Source: Mucilaginibacter sp.
Lineage (GTDB): Bacteria > Bacteroidota > Bacteroidia > Sphingobacteriales > Sphingobacteriaceae
Assembly (NCBI GenBank): GCA_028288305.1
Contig: JAQBOA010000041.1
Location: 143,877-207,876 of the forward strand
DNA length: 64,000 bases
Reading direction: 5' to 3'
Notes under the pieces: model-generated
The model's database searches: none
What the model was told of the DNA's origin: nothing
What the model saw: only the letters and a program-made list of their open reading frames with translations
Translations under genes and position numbers: made by a program
Part shown: positions 18,156 to 27,676 of the stretch, in pieces
Numbering within the stretch: the stretch's first letter is position 1
Layout of the letters: each line of letters begins with the position of its first letter

Positions 18156-18932
18156 ATGAAAGTAGTAATTTTGGCAGGAGGTTTAGGAACCCGAATTTCT
18201 GAGGAAACCGGGATAAGACCCAAGCCCATGATAGAAATTGGTGGTAAACCAATTTTATGGCATATAATGAAGATTTATTCGCAATACGGGTACAATGATT
18301 TTATTATATGTTTGGGTTATAAAGGGTATATGATCAAAGAATATTTTATTAATTACTTCTTATATAATTCCGATATAACAGTTGAACTACATAATAATCA
18401 GTTAGACGTTCATTACACCAATACGGAATCATTTAAAGTAACCCTTGTCGATACGGGTATAAACACAAATACAGCGGGTAGGATAAAAAAAATTCAAAAA
18501 TATATTGAGGGTGAAACTTTTATGCTGACTTATGGGGATGGAGTTTCCAATATTAATATTAAAGAGCTTGTTTCATTTCACAAGAATCACGGAAAATTAG
18601 CTACGCTTACATCAATACAGCCTCCCGGTCGTTTTGGGAATCTGGAAACAAATGAAGAAGGTGAAATTTCTAAATTTAAAGAGAAGCCGGAAGGTGATGG
18701 TTTATGGATAAATGGGGGGTTTTTTGTGCTGGATCCGAAAATATTTAATTACCTTGAAGGCGATGTAGACAACGAGCAATGGGAAAACGCCCCTTTATCG
18801 TCAATAGCTGCAGATGGACAATTATTTGCATATAAACATTATGGCTTTTGGAAGTGTATGGATGCAATGAGGGATAAAATTGAATTGGAAGAAGAATGGA
18901 ATAGTGGGATTGCACCCTGGAAAATATGGTAA
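18156..18932 (+). CDS. rfbF: Glucose-1-phosphate cytidylyltransferase
   Basis: This enzyme makes CDP-glucose from CTP and glucose-1-phosphate, the entry to CDP-linked deoxysugars. The nucleotide loop GGLGTRISEETGIRPKPM begins at residue 8, the substrate-binding LTYGDGVSN is near 125 and ENAPLSSIA is near 208. The length of 258 matches RfbF. The next gene, rfbG, starts 1 nt after the stop and catalyses the following step, so the two are translationally coupled. Confidence 0.95.
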   Translation: MKVVILAGGLGTRISEETGIRPKPMIEIGGKPILWHIMKIYSQYGYNDFIICLGYKGYMIKEYFINYFLYNSDITVELHNNQLDVHYTNTESFKVTLVDTGINTNTAGRIKKIQKYIEGETFMLTYGDGVSNINIKELVSFHKNHGKLATLTSIQPPGRFGNLETNEEGEISKFKEKPEGDGLWINGGFFVLDPKIFNYLEGDVDNEQWENAPLSSIAADGQLFAYKHYGFWKCMDAMRDKIELEEEWNSGIAPWKIW

Positions 18933-18933
18933 T

Positions 18934-20019
18934 ATGAGTAAACCCCAAGTGTTAAATTCTATATATTCTGGAAAAAAGGTTTTTTTAACCGGTCACACAG
19001 GTTTTAAAGGTTCCTGGTTATTGAGTTGGCTGCGTCTTTTAGGAGCTGAAATTAAAGGATATGCTTTAAATACGATTAATGAAAACGACTTATATAATTG
19101 CATACAAGGGGATACAATTTGTGAATCGGTTATTGCTGATATTCGTTCTAAAGAAACGTTAAAAAATGAAATATTACAATTTGAACCCGATTTCATTTTT
19201 CATTTGGCTGCCCAGCCATTAGTGAGAGTATCTTATGAAATACCTGTAGAAACCTTTGAGGTGAATGTAATTGGAACAGCTAACGTTTTGGAGGCGCTAA
19301 GATTTCTTGAAAAACCGTGCGTAGTAGTTGTTATAACAACAGACAAGGTATATGAAAACAAGGAATGGATATATCCCTATAGAGAGAACGACAGCCTTGG
19401 CGGATATGATCCATACAGCGCAAGCAAAGCCTGTGCTGAGTTAGTTATTGGCTCTTATCGTAACTGCTTTTTCAATGTGTTGAACTATTCTAAGCACGGT
19501 AAAGCAATTGCGTCTGCAAGGGCAGGGAATGTAATTGGAGGGGGGGATTGGTCGCAGGATAGAATTATACCTGATGTTGTAAGGGCCTTAAGCCGCAATG
19601 AAAGTATAAATGTTCGCAATCCATCGGCCATTCGTCCATGGCAACATGTTTTAGAACCACTTTATGGTTATTTATTGTTGGGCGCCAAATTGACTGAGGA
19701 TCCGATAAAATATTCCGGAGTGTATAATTTGGGACCTTATGCCGAAGATACATTGTCTGTAGAAGATTTAGTGAAAGTGGCTATATGTTTATGGGGTAAA
19801 GGAGATTATTACAAACTTGATTTTAATTCTGCGGATCAACCACATGAGGCAGGGATATTAAAATTGGATATCAGCAAAGCTATCAATGAATTAAGTTGGC
19901 GGCCTAAGTTAACATCTGATAAGGCAATCTCCTGGACTATAGATTGGTACAAAAAGGCAGATGACGTTTCCAAAAAAAGTTTTACATTTGAGCAAATATT
20001 TAACTATTCTAACCTTTAA
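18934..20019 (+). CDS. rfbG: CDP-glucose 4,6-dehydratase
   Basis: This SDR converts CDP-glucose to CDP-4-keto-6-deoxyglucose. A GHTGFKGSWL NAD motif begins near residue 19, TTDKVYEN holds the catalytic Thr-Asp-Lys and YDPYSASKACAE the Tyr/Lys pair. The ATG at 18934 was chosen over an in-frame ATG at 18880 because it opens the family N terminus 1 nt after rfbF; the upstream frame would be read out of rfbF. Its stop overlaps the start of the next gene by 1 nt. Confidence 0.94.
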   Translation: MSKPQVLNSIYSGKKVFLTGHTGFKGSWLLSWLRLLGAEIKGYALNTINENDLYNCIQGDTICESVIADIRSKETLKNEILQFEPDFIFHLAAQPLVRVSYEIPVETFEVNVIGTANVLEALRFLEKPCVVVVITTDKVYENKEWIYPYRENDSLGGYDPYSASKACAELVIGSYRNCFFNVLNYSKHGKAIASARAGNVIGGGDWSQDRIIPDVVRALSRNESINVRNPSAIRPWQHVLEPLYGYLLLGAKLTEDPIKYSGVYNLGPYAEDTLSVEDLVKVAICLWGKGDYYKLDFNSADQPHEAGILKLDISKAINELSWRPKLTSDKAISWTIDWYKKADDVSKKSFTFEQIFNYSNL

Positions 20020-20564
20020 TGAATTTTTTAGAAACTACTCTTGCTGACTGTTTCGTTGTAGAATTCAATAAATTTTCAGATGATCGCGGATGGTTTGCAA
20101 GAACGTATTGTAAAGATGAATTTTCTTCCATCGGATTTAATAAACAGTGGGTGCAGCACAATCATTCTTTTACAAATTATAAGGGAAGCGTTAGAGGGAT
20201 GCATTTTCAATTACCTCCATTTGCCGAAACAAAATTAGTTAGATGTATCGCTGGTAAAGTTTATGATGTTGTTGTTGATTTGCGAAAATCATCGCCTACT
20301 TATTTAAAGTGGTTTGGTATTGAGTTGTCGGCATTTAACCGTCACATGATATTGATTCCGCAAGGCTTCGCACATGGCTTTCAGACATTGGAAAATGATT
20401 GTGAATTGCTATACTGCCATAGTGAATTTTATAACCCCTCGCATGAAAGTGGCATACATTATCAGGATAAAACAATTGGTATAAATTGGCCATTATCAGT
20501 TACGCAACTTTCAGAAAGAGATTCAAATCACGCTATAATTACTAATACATTCTTAGGCCTTTAA
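20019..20564 (+). CDS. RmlC-like sugar 3,5-epimerase
   Basis: This cupin of the dTDP-4-dehydrorhamnose 3,5-epimerase family has the conserved RGMHFQ with the catalytic His near residue 66, FAHGFQTLE near 119 and SHESGIHYQDKTIGINWP near 146-163. At 181 residues it is full length. It lies inside the CDP-sugar cassette between rfbG and a C-methyltransferase, and a dTDP-rhamnose set sits elsewhere (rfbA, rfbD at 62-64 kb). A CDP-4-keto-6-deoxyhexose is therefore the likelier substrate, but this is inference. Its start overlaps the rfbG stop. Confidence 0.85.
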   Translation: MNFLETTLADCFVVEFNKFSDDRGWFARTYCKDEFSSIGFNKQWVQHNHSFTNYKGSVRGMHFQLPPFAETKLVRCIAGKVYDVVVDLRKSSPTYLKWFGIELSAFNRHMILIPQGFAHGFQTLENDCELLYCHSEFYNPSHESGIHYQDKTIGINWPLSVTQLSERDSNHAIITNTFLGL

Positions 20565-20575
20565 TAGTTTATTCA

Positions 20576-21799
20576 ATGAATTGCAGATTTTGCAAAAATA
20601 CGCTAACACACGAATTTGTTGACCTGGGATTCAGCCCCCCGTCAAATTCCTATTTAAAGGCATCAGACTTAAATAAACCTGAAACTTTTTTTCCGCTACG
20701 GATAATGGTTTGCGAAAAATGCTTTTTGGTGCAAATAGATGAGTTTGCCAAACATGATGATATTTTTAATGCTGATTATGCATATTTTTCATCTTTCTCT
20801 ACCAGTTGGCTTGCCCATGCCAAAGCTTACACCGTAATGATGATTAAACGGTTTGGCTTTAATTCACAATCGCAGGTGATAGAAATTGCAAGCAACGATG
20901 GGTATTTGTTGCAGTATTTTAAAGAGCAGGGAATACCTGTGTTGGGCATTGAGCCTACAGCCAATACAGCTGCTGCTGCAAAAGAAAAAGGGATTGAGTC
21001 GGTAGTTGATTTTTTTGGTGTGCGATTGGCAAATACATTGGGAGCAAAAGGCATTAAAGCTGATTTATTGTTAGGAAACAATGTGTTGGCACATGTACCC
21101 GATATCAATGATTTTGTAGGAGGCCTTAAAATATTATTAAGGCCGGATGGGGTTATTACATTTGAGTTCCCTCATTTGTTACAATTAATAGATAAAAATC
21201 AGTTCGACACCATTTATCATGAGCATTTTTCTTACTTGTCGCTAATCGCCGTAAAACAAATATTCGAACGTCACGGATTAGCTATATTTGATGTAGAAGA
21301 AGTGGCCACACATGGTGGATCATTAAGAATTTTTGTAAAACATGCAGACGATACCAAAGCAATATCTGATAACGTGGCTAAAATCATGGATAAGGAAATA
21401 ACATTTGGGTTGAATGACCTTCCTATTTATAAAAACTACCAGGATAAGGCAGAGAAGGTAAAAAATGATTTTACAGAATTTTTGATAAAAGCGAAAAAAG
21501 ATGGAAAGAAAGTAGCGGGTTATGGCGCAGCGGCAAAAGGTAATACGTTACTTAATTTTGCAGGCGCTAAAAAGGACCTCTTGCATTTTGTAGCCGATGC
21601 TTCGCCGCATAAGCAAAATAAATTTTTGCCTGGTGTGCATATTCCTGTTTTTGATGAACAAAAAATCAAAACAGAAAAACCTGATTACATTGTAATTCTT
21701 CCGTGGAATTTGAAAGATGAAATTTCAGATCAGCTAAATTATATTAGAGCGTGGGGTGGAAAGTTTGTTGTGGCTGTGCCGGAGTTAAAAATTTTTTAA
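20576..21799 (+). CDS. Sugar C-methyltransferase with zinc-binding domain
   Basis: This SAM-dependent enzyme has the three-part layout of TylC3/NovU-type ketosugar C-methyltransferases. An N-terminal zinc site has two CxxC pairs (CRFC at residues 3-6 and CEKC near 44-47). A central methyltransferase fold contains IEIASNDGYLLQYF near residue 101. A C-terminal Methyltransf_14 domain contains VAGYGAAAKGNTLLNF. Such enzymes put a methyl group on C3 of a 4-keto sugar. Here the substrate is probably the CDP-linked 4-keto-6-deoxy intermediate from rfbG and the epimerase. Confidence 0.88.
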   Translation: MNCRFCKNTLTHEFVDLGFSPPSNSYLKASDLNKPETFFPLRIMVCEKCFLVQIDEFAKHDDIFNADYAYFSSFSTSWLAHAKAYTVMMIKRFGFNSQSQVIEIASNDGYLLQYFKEQGIPVLGIEPTANTAAAAKEKGIESVVDFFGVRLANTLGAKGIKADLLLGNNVLAHVPDINDFVGGLKILLRPDGVITFEFPHLLQLIDKNQFDTIYHEHFSYLSLIAVKQIFERHGLAIFDVEEVATHGGSLRIFVKHADDTKAISDNVAKIMDKEITFGLNDLPIYKNYQDKAEKVKNDFTEFLIKAKKDGKKVAGYGAAAKGNTLLNFAGAKKDLLHFVADASPHKQNKFLPGVHIPVFDEQKIKTEKPDYIVILPWNLKDEISDQLNYIRAWGGKFVVAVPELKIF

Positions 21800-21802
21800 G
21801 AA

Positions 21803-22291
21803 ATGAATGAAATTGCTATTACAGCAAAAATATCTCCTTTTTGCGATATTGAAACTTCATCGAGAGGAAGTAAACTAATTGTTTCTGAAAATGTAACAAT
21901 AGATTCTTTTGTAAAAATTAAATTTGTTGGAGGGTTAGGTAATATCGAAATTGGAGACCGGTCTTTTATTAATTCGGGCTGCGTTTTATACTCCGGAAAT
22001 GGGATAAAAATAGGTAAAGATGTTCTTATAGCTGCTAATTGCGTGTTTGCAGCGGTTAATCATGAGTTTAGCTGTAAGTCGCAAACTATAATAAGTCAAC
22101 GTTTTAAACCATCAAAGGGTGGGATAACCATAGAAGATGATGTATGGATTGGCGCAGGTGTAATAATTTTAGATGGGGCAATTGTGAAAAAAGGAAGCGT
22201 TATAGGTGCCGGCTGCATTGTAAACACAAAAACAGAAGAGTTTGGTGTTTATGTTGGCAATCCACCAGTTTTAAAAGGGTACAGAAAGTAA
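21803..22291 (+). CDS. Hexapeptide-repeat O-acetyltransferase
   Basis: This 162-residue protein is a left-handed beta helix acetyltransferase of the WbbJ/Maa type. Hexapeptide repeats run from about residue 30 to 150 (IGDRSFINSGCVLY, IGKDVLIAANCVF, IEDDVWIGAGVIILDGAIVKKGSVIGAGCIV), and the catalytic His is in AAVNHEFSC. It starts 3 nt after the methyltransferase stop and precedes a reductase by 1 nt. It probably acetylates the sugar made by this cassette. Confidence 0.85.
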   Translation: MNEIAITAKISPFCDIETSSRGSKLIVSENVTIDSFVKIKFVGGLGNIEIGDRSFINSGCVLYSGNGIKIGKDVLIAANCVFAAVNHEFSCKSQTIISQRFKPSKGGITIEDDVWIGAGVIILDGAIVKKGSVIGAGCIVNTKTEEFGVYVGNPPVLKGYRK

Positions 22292-22292
22292 T

Positions 22293-23108
22293 ATGATTAC
22301 AGTTTTAGGTGCTTCGGGTTTTGTTGGATCTCATTTGGTAAAGGAATTAATCAGGCGGGATATTGAATATTTTGCGCCGAAACGAGACGAAGCACTAACA
22401 CAAAAATTCTTGGGAGATATAATATACTGTATTGGATTAACCGGAGATGCCAAGTATAAACCACATGAAACAATTATCGCCCATGTTAGTAAACTTCAGG
22501 AAATAATAAAGCACTCACAATTTAGCAGCATCACCTATTGTTCGTCAACACGCATATTTATAAATAATGTATCTACGGAAGAGGATGGGCTTGTGAACAT
22601 AAATGTAAATGATCTGTTTGAATTGTTTAATTTAACAAAATTAACTGCAGAATCATTACTAAAAAACACTGTTGAAAATTATAAAATTGCACGATTATCA
22701 AATGTATTCGGAAATGATTTCGGCTCCGATAATTTTATTACCTCAATTGTAAAGGATGCTTTATTTGATAAGAAGATTACTTTTAGAACAACCTCAAAAT
22801 CTTCAAAGGATTATATCTATATAAAAGATGCAGTAAACATGTTAATAAATATTGCTATGTGTGAACCTTCCAGGGGCATCTACAACATCGCGTATGGGCA
22901 CAATATTAGTAATAAGGAAATTTCAGATAAAATAGGTGAAATAACTGGTGCGGCTATAGAATTTGCAAGCAATGCATCGGATATTATTTTCCCCACAATA
23001 AATATTAACAAAATTAAACAAGAGTTTAATTTTAGCCCAACATCTTCTCTTATCGATTTCTTACCACAGTTTATTGAACAGTTTAAAGCTAATTTTGTTA
23101 ATCTATGA
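22293..23108 (+). CDS. NAD(P)-dependent sugar epimerase/ketoreductase
   Basis: An extended SDR with an N-terminal GASGFVGSHL motif at residues 5-14, a TYCSSTRIF segment and a short 271-residue chain. The usual YxxxK is replaced by a less canonical FNLTKLTAE segment, where Phe stands in the Tyr place, so catalysis may be altered or use another residue. By position it could be the final 4-ketoreductase of the CDP-sugar cassette. Its end overlaps the next gene start by 4 nt. Confidence 0.75.
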   Translation: MITVLGASGFVGSHLVKELIRRDIEYFAPKRDEALTQKFLGDIIYCIGLTGDAKYKPHETIIAHVSKLQEIIKHSQFSSITYCSSTRIFINNVSTEEDGLVNINVNDLFELFNLTKLTAESLLKNTVENYKIARLSNVFGNDFGSDNFITSIVKDALFDKKITFRTTSKSSKDYIYIKDAVNMLINIAMCEPSRGIYNIAYGHNISNKEISDKIGEITGAAIEFASNASDIIFPTININKIKQEFNFSPTSSLIDFLPQFIEQFKANFVNL

Positions 23109-23797
23109 ATTTTTCAATTCCTAAGTCAGAACTTTGCGATTACGTGACAAAGCAATTAAATACTTTTTATCCGGATAAATTCATTGTAAAAAACGAAATC
23201 AGCCAGGTAATTGATATTACATTAGATAGGTTGGATTTTTGCTTTAGTCACGCTTTAAACACCCGGTATAATGGTATAAATGGGACTATTTTCAATCATT
23301 TGTATGCAGATCATTATGTGATGTTTTTGTGGTATTTATCAAGTGCTGTTTATAAAGAGCTTAACAACTCTAATATCTCATCAAAGCTTTATTATTTAAA
23401 TAAATCCTTACATGGGGTTGATTGTATGTTTGATACTAAAATGCCTAACATATTTTTGATATTTCATGGAGTAGGTACTATGATTGGCAAAGCCGAATAC
23501 AATGATTTTTTTGTGATTTTACAAGGTTGTACAGTTGGCTCGCATAATGGAAAATATCCTGTATTTGGAAAGGGGGTTGCTTTGGCTGCTAATAGTTCAG
23601 TCATTGGGGATTGTAAATTAGGAGATAGGGCAACAGTTGCTACACGCACAACTTTATTTAAAAAAGAAATACAGAATGATCATACTGCATTTGTGAACTT
23701 TGAAACCGGTGGATTAGAGATTAAACACTCTAAAAATTGTTATGCGCAACAGTTTTTCAATATAGATCTAAATAATATAGATCTAAATAAAATATAA
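23105..23797 (+). CDS. Serine acetyltransferase-like beta-helix protein
   Basis: The N-terminal 100 residues are mostly helical, and the C-terminal half carries a left-handed beta helix with the CysE-like segments IFHGVGTMIGKAEY and LQGCTVGSHNGKYPVFGKGV. This resembles the serine acetyltransferase-like proteins found inside polysaccharide loci rather than a cysteine-biosynthesis CysE. A sugar or amino-sugar acceptor is likely. The last codons are a duplicated 15-nt unit. Start and stop are coupled to neighbours (ATGA overlap upstream, 2 nt to the flippase). Confidence 0.75.
   Translation: MNFSIPKSELCDYVTKQLNTFYPDKFIVKNEISQVIDITLDRLDFCFSHALNTRYNGINGTIFNHLYADHYVMFLWYLSSAVYKELNNSNISSKLYYLNKSLHGVDCMFDTKMPNIFLIFHGVGTMIGKAEYNDFFVILQGCTVGSHNGKYPVFGKGVALAANSSVIGDCKLGDRATVATRTTLFKKEIQNDHTAFVNFETGGLEIKHSKNCYAQQFFNIDLNNIDLNKI
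23759..23788 (+). repeat. Two tandem 15-nt units at the 3' end of an acetyltransferase gene
   Basis: AATATAGATCTAAAT occurs twice without a gap and encodes two N-I-D-L-N pentapeptides at the extreme C terminus. It is in frame and looks like a recent slippage duplication. Confidence 0.7.
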
Positions 23798-23799
23798 CG

Positions 23800-25356
23800 T
23801 TGTTAAAAAAAATATTACACACCACATCACTAAAGGCAAATATCATTGCAAACTTTGTTGGCAGTGGTTGGGGTGCTTTAATAAGTGTTATTTTTATACC
23901 ATTATACCTTAAATATATTGGTGTCGAAGGGTATGGCCTGATTGGGATTTTCGCCAGTTTGCAAGTTGTGCTTTCTTTACTTGACAGTGGATTAAGTACA
24001 ACCTTGAATAAAGAGATAGCAACGCTAAGTGCGCTGCCCGATACCCAACGGCAAATGCGTAACCTGGTTAAAACGTTAGGCAATATGTATTGGGGCATAG
24101 CTTTAACAGCCGGGCTGATAGCGCTTTGCCTTTCGCCATTACTGGCAAAATACTGGGTACATTCTAAAGAATTAAGTGTCCAAACAATTACTTATGCTTT
24201 TGTTTTACTAAGTATTTCCGTAATTTTTCAGTTTCCCAGTGGATTTTATAGCGGCGGCTTACTTGGATTGCAAAAGCAAGTTGCTCTTAATGTTTTGCGA
24301 GTGTTTTTTGCCACTTTAAAAAGTGTTGGTGGAGTAATCGTTTTGGCATACGTATCCAGTTCGATTTTAGCATTTTTTAGCTGGATATTGATTGTAAGTA
24401 TTTTTCAAGCTTTCGCATCCAGGTATACTTTGTGGTATTATTTACCTAAAACAGCTATAAAACCAATATTTGATAAAAAAGAACTAAGAAATATTGGTCG
24501 TTTTGCAGCCGGCCTTACATTGATTGGCTTAACAAGTGTGTTACTTACGCAGGTTGATAATATAGTTTTGAGCAAAATATTATCATTAAAGCAATTTGGG
24601 TATTATACTTTAGCCTTTACTGTCGGGTCTATACTTTATATGATTGTCGGGCCTATTTCACAATCATACTTTCCAAAATTTAGTGTGTTGCTGACCGAAG
24701 GAAAATTAGACGAATTAAAAAAAATGTATCACCAGGGGTGTCAATTAGTAACATTACTTGTAGTGCCGTTTGCTTTATTTTTGGCATTATTCAGTAAGGA
24801 AATTTTACTTATCTGGACGCGTAATAGCGTTACTGTTCAAAATACCTGGCAAATAACCTCGATAGTTATTTTAGCGATAGCTATTCATTGCTTAATGTTT
24901 ATTCCTTATATGCTATGCCTTGCTTATGGTTATACAAAGCTGGCTTTATATACAAATATTATCATCCTGATGGTAATGATTCCGGGGACTATTTTTTCGG
25001 CCATGTATTGGGGGGGATTAGGGGGTGCGATATGCTGGTTAATTACTAATATTATTTGTTTCTTTGTTAACCCAATAATGATACATAAACTTTTTTTAAA
25101 AGGGGAGGCGTTTAAGTGGTATTGGAATGATACGTTTAAACCTATAATAGCATGTATAATAATATTGCTGTTGTCAAGATTTGTTTTATCAAAAAGTCAT
25201 TTTGGTATTTCTTTAACCATGGGTATCCTTGTAGTTACCTGTATCGCTGGTTTTTGCGTAACCCTTCTTTCTTCCACAGAATTAAAAGAAAATATTGTTG
25301 GAAAATTACGTTCCCAATTCAAAACAAATAAAACCGGTAAAATTTATGTTAAATAA
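23800..25356 (+). CDS. wzx: Wzx-type oligosaccharide flippase
   Basis: This MOP-superfamily membrane protein of 518 residues has about 12-14 transmembrane helices and the polysaccharide-synthesis N terminus (GSGWGALISVIFIPLYLKYIG, with VEGYGLIG next). It moves lipid-linked repeat units across the inner membrane. The only start that keeps the first helix is a TTG at 23800, 2 nt after the preceding stop; the next Met is near residue 88. The glycosyltransferase that follows overlaps its end by 11 nt. Confidence 0.88.
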   Translation: MLKKILHTTSLKANIIANFVGSGWGALISVIFIPLYLKYIGVEGYGLIGIFASLQVVLSLLDSGLSTTLNKEIATLSALPDTQRQMRNLVKTLGNMYWGIALTAGLIALCLSPLLAKYWVHSKELSVQTITYAFVLLSISVIFQFPSGFYSGGLLGLQKQVALNVLRVFFATLKSVGGVIVLAYVSSSILAFFSWILIVSIFQAFASRYTLWYYLPKTAIKPIFDKKELRNIGRFAAGLTLIGLTSVLLTQVDNIVLSKILSLKQFGYYTLAFTVGSILYMIVGPISQSYFPKFSVLLTEGKLDELKKMYHQGCQLVTLLVVPFALFLALFSKEILLIWTRNSVTVQNTWQITSIVILAIAIHCLMFIPYMLCLAYGYTKLALYTNIIILMVMIPGTIFSAMYWGGLGGAICWLITNIICFFVNPIMIHKLFLKGEAFKWYWNDTFKPIIACIIILLLSRFVLSKSHFGISLTMGILVVTCIAGFCVTLLSSTELKENIVGKLRSQFKTNKTGKIYVK

Positions 25357-26494
25357 TAAATCGCCTCTCTTAAGCATAATTATCCCAACTAAAAACAGGC
25401 AATATACATGCCTTTTTGCAATAGAGTCTGTTTTACTACTTAACAAGGAGGATGTAGAAATAATAGTTCAGGATTGCAGCGATTCAAATATATTGGAAAA
25501 TCAAATTGTTGATAAATTTGGAACAGATTTGAGGATTAGCTATGAATATATAGATACAAAGCCTTCAATGACAGATAACTGGAACCGGGCATTTGAAAGG
25601 GCTACGGGGATGTATAAATGTGGCATAGGAGATGATGATGCTGTTTTACCTAGTATTTATGATATTGCAAAATGGGCAAAAGAAAATGATATTGATGCTG
25701 TCGGCCACAGCAAAAGATATGAATATTTTTGGCCGGATTTTACGGTTACACCTGGCCATACGGCAAAGTTAATTGTATGGCATTCTAACATTTTCGAGAG
25801 TGTAAAAGTTTATGAAAGAAAAGATTTGGATGAGTTGTTGAAAATCCAAGCTGCTAGACCAAACATGAATTATAGAAACTTACCAATGGTATATCATTGT
25901 TTGTTGGCAAGTTCGTTGATAGAGAATTTAATAAAAAAAACAGGAAAGTTTTTAGATGGCACCTCTTTAGATGTTTATTCTGCTTTTTCATTAGGCTTAC
26001 TGGCTAATAAATTTTATGTTTATGATACGCCATTCACCTTGCCGGGTGCTTGCGGAGCCAGTAACACAAACAGGTCTCTAAAAAAAAGTATCAGTAATCA
26101 TTTTTCAGAGTTTAAAATAATTGTTTCGGACAAAAGAATACCAAAAGTTTATAATTTGACATTTACTATAGCTGAATCTACACAAACAGCTTTTCGTAAT
26201 TTAAATGATATTACTTATTCAAAACTTCTTGACCTTCCATATTTATATGCCGATTTTTTATCTTATTCATTCAATATAAAAATGATTAAAGATTTATATA
26301 GATTAATGAAAGAAAATAAGTTTACAGCAAAAGATTATATAAGGTTGGTGAAAAATTTTGTGAGGAAAACGTTGGTAAAATTTAGATTTATAAAAAAAAA
26401 TTTAATAAGATATAGAGCAAAGGATGCCGTTCTCTATAAGTCTGATAATATATTGGAGGCAATGAATGTTTTAAAAGCAGAAGGGGTTTTATAG
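25346..26494 (+). CDS. Glycosyltransferase family 2
   Basis: A GT-A fold inverting transferase with the N-terminal LSIIIPTKNR motif at about residues 9-18, a VQDCSD segment and a GDDDAV metal-binding motif near 96. The 382-residue chain has a basic C-terminal extension. The ATG at 25346 was chosen because it opens the GT2 domain at once; an in-frame ATG at 25295 would add 17 residues read inside wzx. Acceptor and donor are unknown. Confidence 0.85.
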   Translation: MLNNKSPLLSIIIPTKNRQYTCLFAIESVLLLNKEDVEIIVQDCSDSNILENQIVDKFGTDLRISYEYIDTKPSMTDNWNRAFERATGMYKCGIGDDDAVLPSIYDIAKWAKENDIDAVGHSKRYEYFWPDFTVTPGHTAKLIVWHSNIFESVKVYERKDLDELLKIQAARPNMNYRNLPMVYHCLLASSLIENLIKKTGKFLDGTSLDVYSAFSLGLLANKFYVYDTPFTLPGACGASNTNRSLKKSISNHFSEFKIIVSDKRIPKVYNLTFTIAESTQTAFRNLNDITYSKLLDLPYLYADFLSYSFNIKMIKDLYRLMKENKFTAKDYIRLVKNFVRKTLVKFRFIKKNLIRYRAKDAVLYKSDNILEAMNVLKAEGVL

Positions 26495-26599
26495 TTTTCT
26501 CTTATTTACTTGATAAATTGAAGTCGAAAATTAATCATCAATTGCAGATACAGTAAAAATGTCCAATTAATTATCAATAAACAATTACAAATAATAATT

Positions 26600-27676
26600 A
26601 TGAATAGAGAGAAACTCTATTTCGTTCATTTAAATAAGAAACTCAATGATGGCGGGTTATCCCGAAACTTAGCCTTTTGTGAATATCATTTAAAGAAAGG
26701 CGCAAAAGTTCAAAATGTTTTTCACAGCAATAAATTCAGAAGAGTATTAAGTTCAATCGCCGTTTTTAAAGTTTTATTCTTTTCAAAAAATAAAATCATA
26801 TTTATTCACCAGGGAACTATCATATTTTTGTTTCCTATATCAATATTAAAACATAGTTTTTTTTTAAAGGCTTTGTTTAAGGCACTTCAGCATATTTCAA
26901 ATAGGAACCGTCTAATTATAGAAGTAAATGATTTACCTTATGAACAATCGATAGATCTGGAATTACCCGTGAATTTTATAGACAAGCAATTTGAGGAAGC
27001 TTTATATTCTTTGAAAAACTGTTTTTATATCTTCGCATCTCAACAAATGAATGATTTTGTGAAGGAGAAGTTCAAAATCAAAGATGGCCATTCAGAGGCT
27101 GTTATTAATGGTTCAACCAGGTTAGATTCTAATGACATTGTTTTAGCAGATTCTTATAATTGGATAAGTCAGTTCAAATATAAATGTGTATATGCAGGAA
27201 CCTTAAATAAAGGTAGGCAAATTGAATCTTTAATAGAGTTATTTACAAAAATTAACCATGTTAATTTAATTTTATTAGGAGATTGGGGAGAATGGCTGCT
27301 CGATTACGCTTTGCCGTCAAATGTGATTTATTTGGGCAATAAGGAACACACTGTTGCACAGCAAATTGTATCAAAATGTGATTTTGGTTTAATTCAGTAT
27401 AATGCTGATAGATTTTACTATAATTTATGTTTTCCAACCAAAATATCTTTTTATCTGACGGCAGGTTTACCTGTTTTAACGACGCCTTTAACAGAATTGA
27501 AAAACCATTTCAAAAATTCTGAATGCGTTTACTTCGTAGAATTTGACAAATGGAAAGCATTTTTGTTATCTGTTAATTCAGAATTTATAGACAAAGCTAA
27601 AATAAATGCGAAAAAAGAAAGCATTGATTATGAATGGGCCTCAGTTTTTACCTCATCCAAATTTTTAAACACATAA
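26600..27676 (+). CDS. Glycosyltransferase, GT-B fold
   Basis: This 358-residue protein looks like a divergent GT4-type transferase. A positively charged, hydrophobic N-terminal domain with IIFIHQGTIIFLF is followed by the second-domain segments CVYAGTLNKGRQIESLIELF, HVNLILLGDWGEW and FPTKISFYLTAGLPVLTT, the usual nucleotide-sugar site. The first-domain glycine loop is KLNDGGLSRN. It begins 105 nt after the GT2 gene and abuts the EpsG-like gene. The sugar is unknown. Confidence 0.78.
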   Translation: MNREKLYFVHLNKKLNDGGLSRNLAFCEYHLKKGAKVQNVFHSNKFRRVLSSIAVFKVLFFSKNKIIFIHQGTIIFLFPISILKHSFFLKALFKALQHISNRNRLIIEVNDLPYEQSIDLELPVNFIDKQFEEALYSLKNCFYIFASQQMNDFVKEKFKIKDGHSEAVINGSTRLDSNDIVLADSYNWISQFKYKCVYAGTLNKGRQIESLIELFTKINHVNLILLGDWGEWLLDYALPSNVIYLGNKEHTVAQQIVSKCDFGLIQYNADRFYYNLCFPTKISFYLTAGLPVLTTPLTELKNHFKNSECVYFVEFDKWKAFLLSVNSEFIDKAKINAKKESIDYEWASVFTSSKFLNT

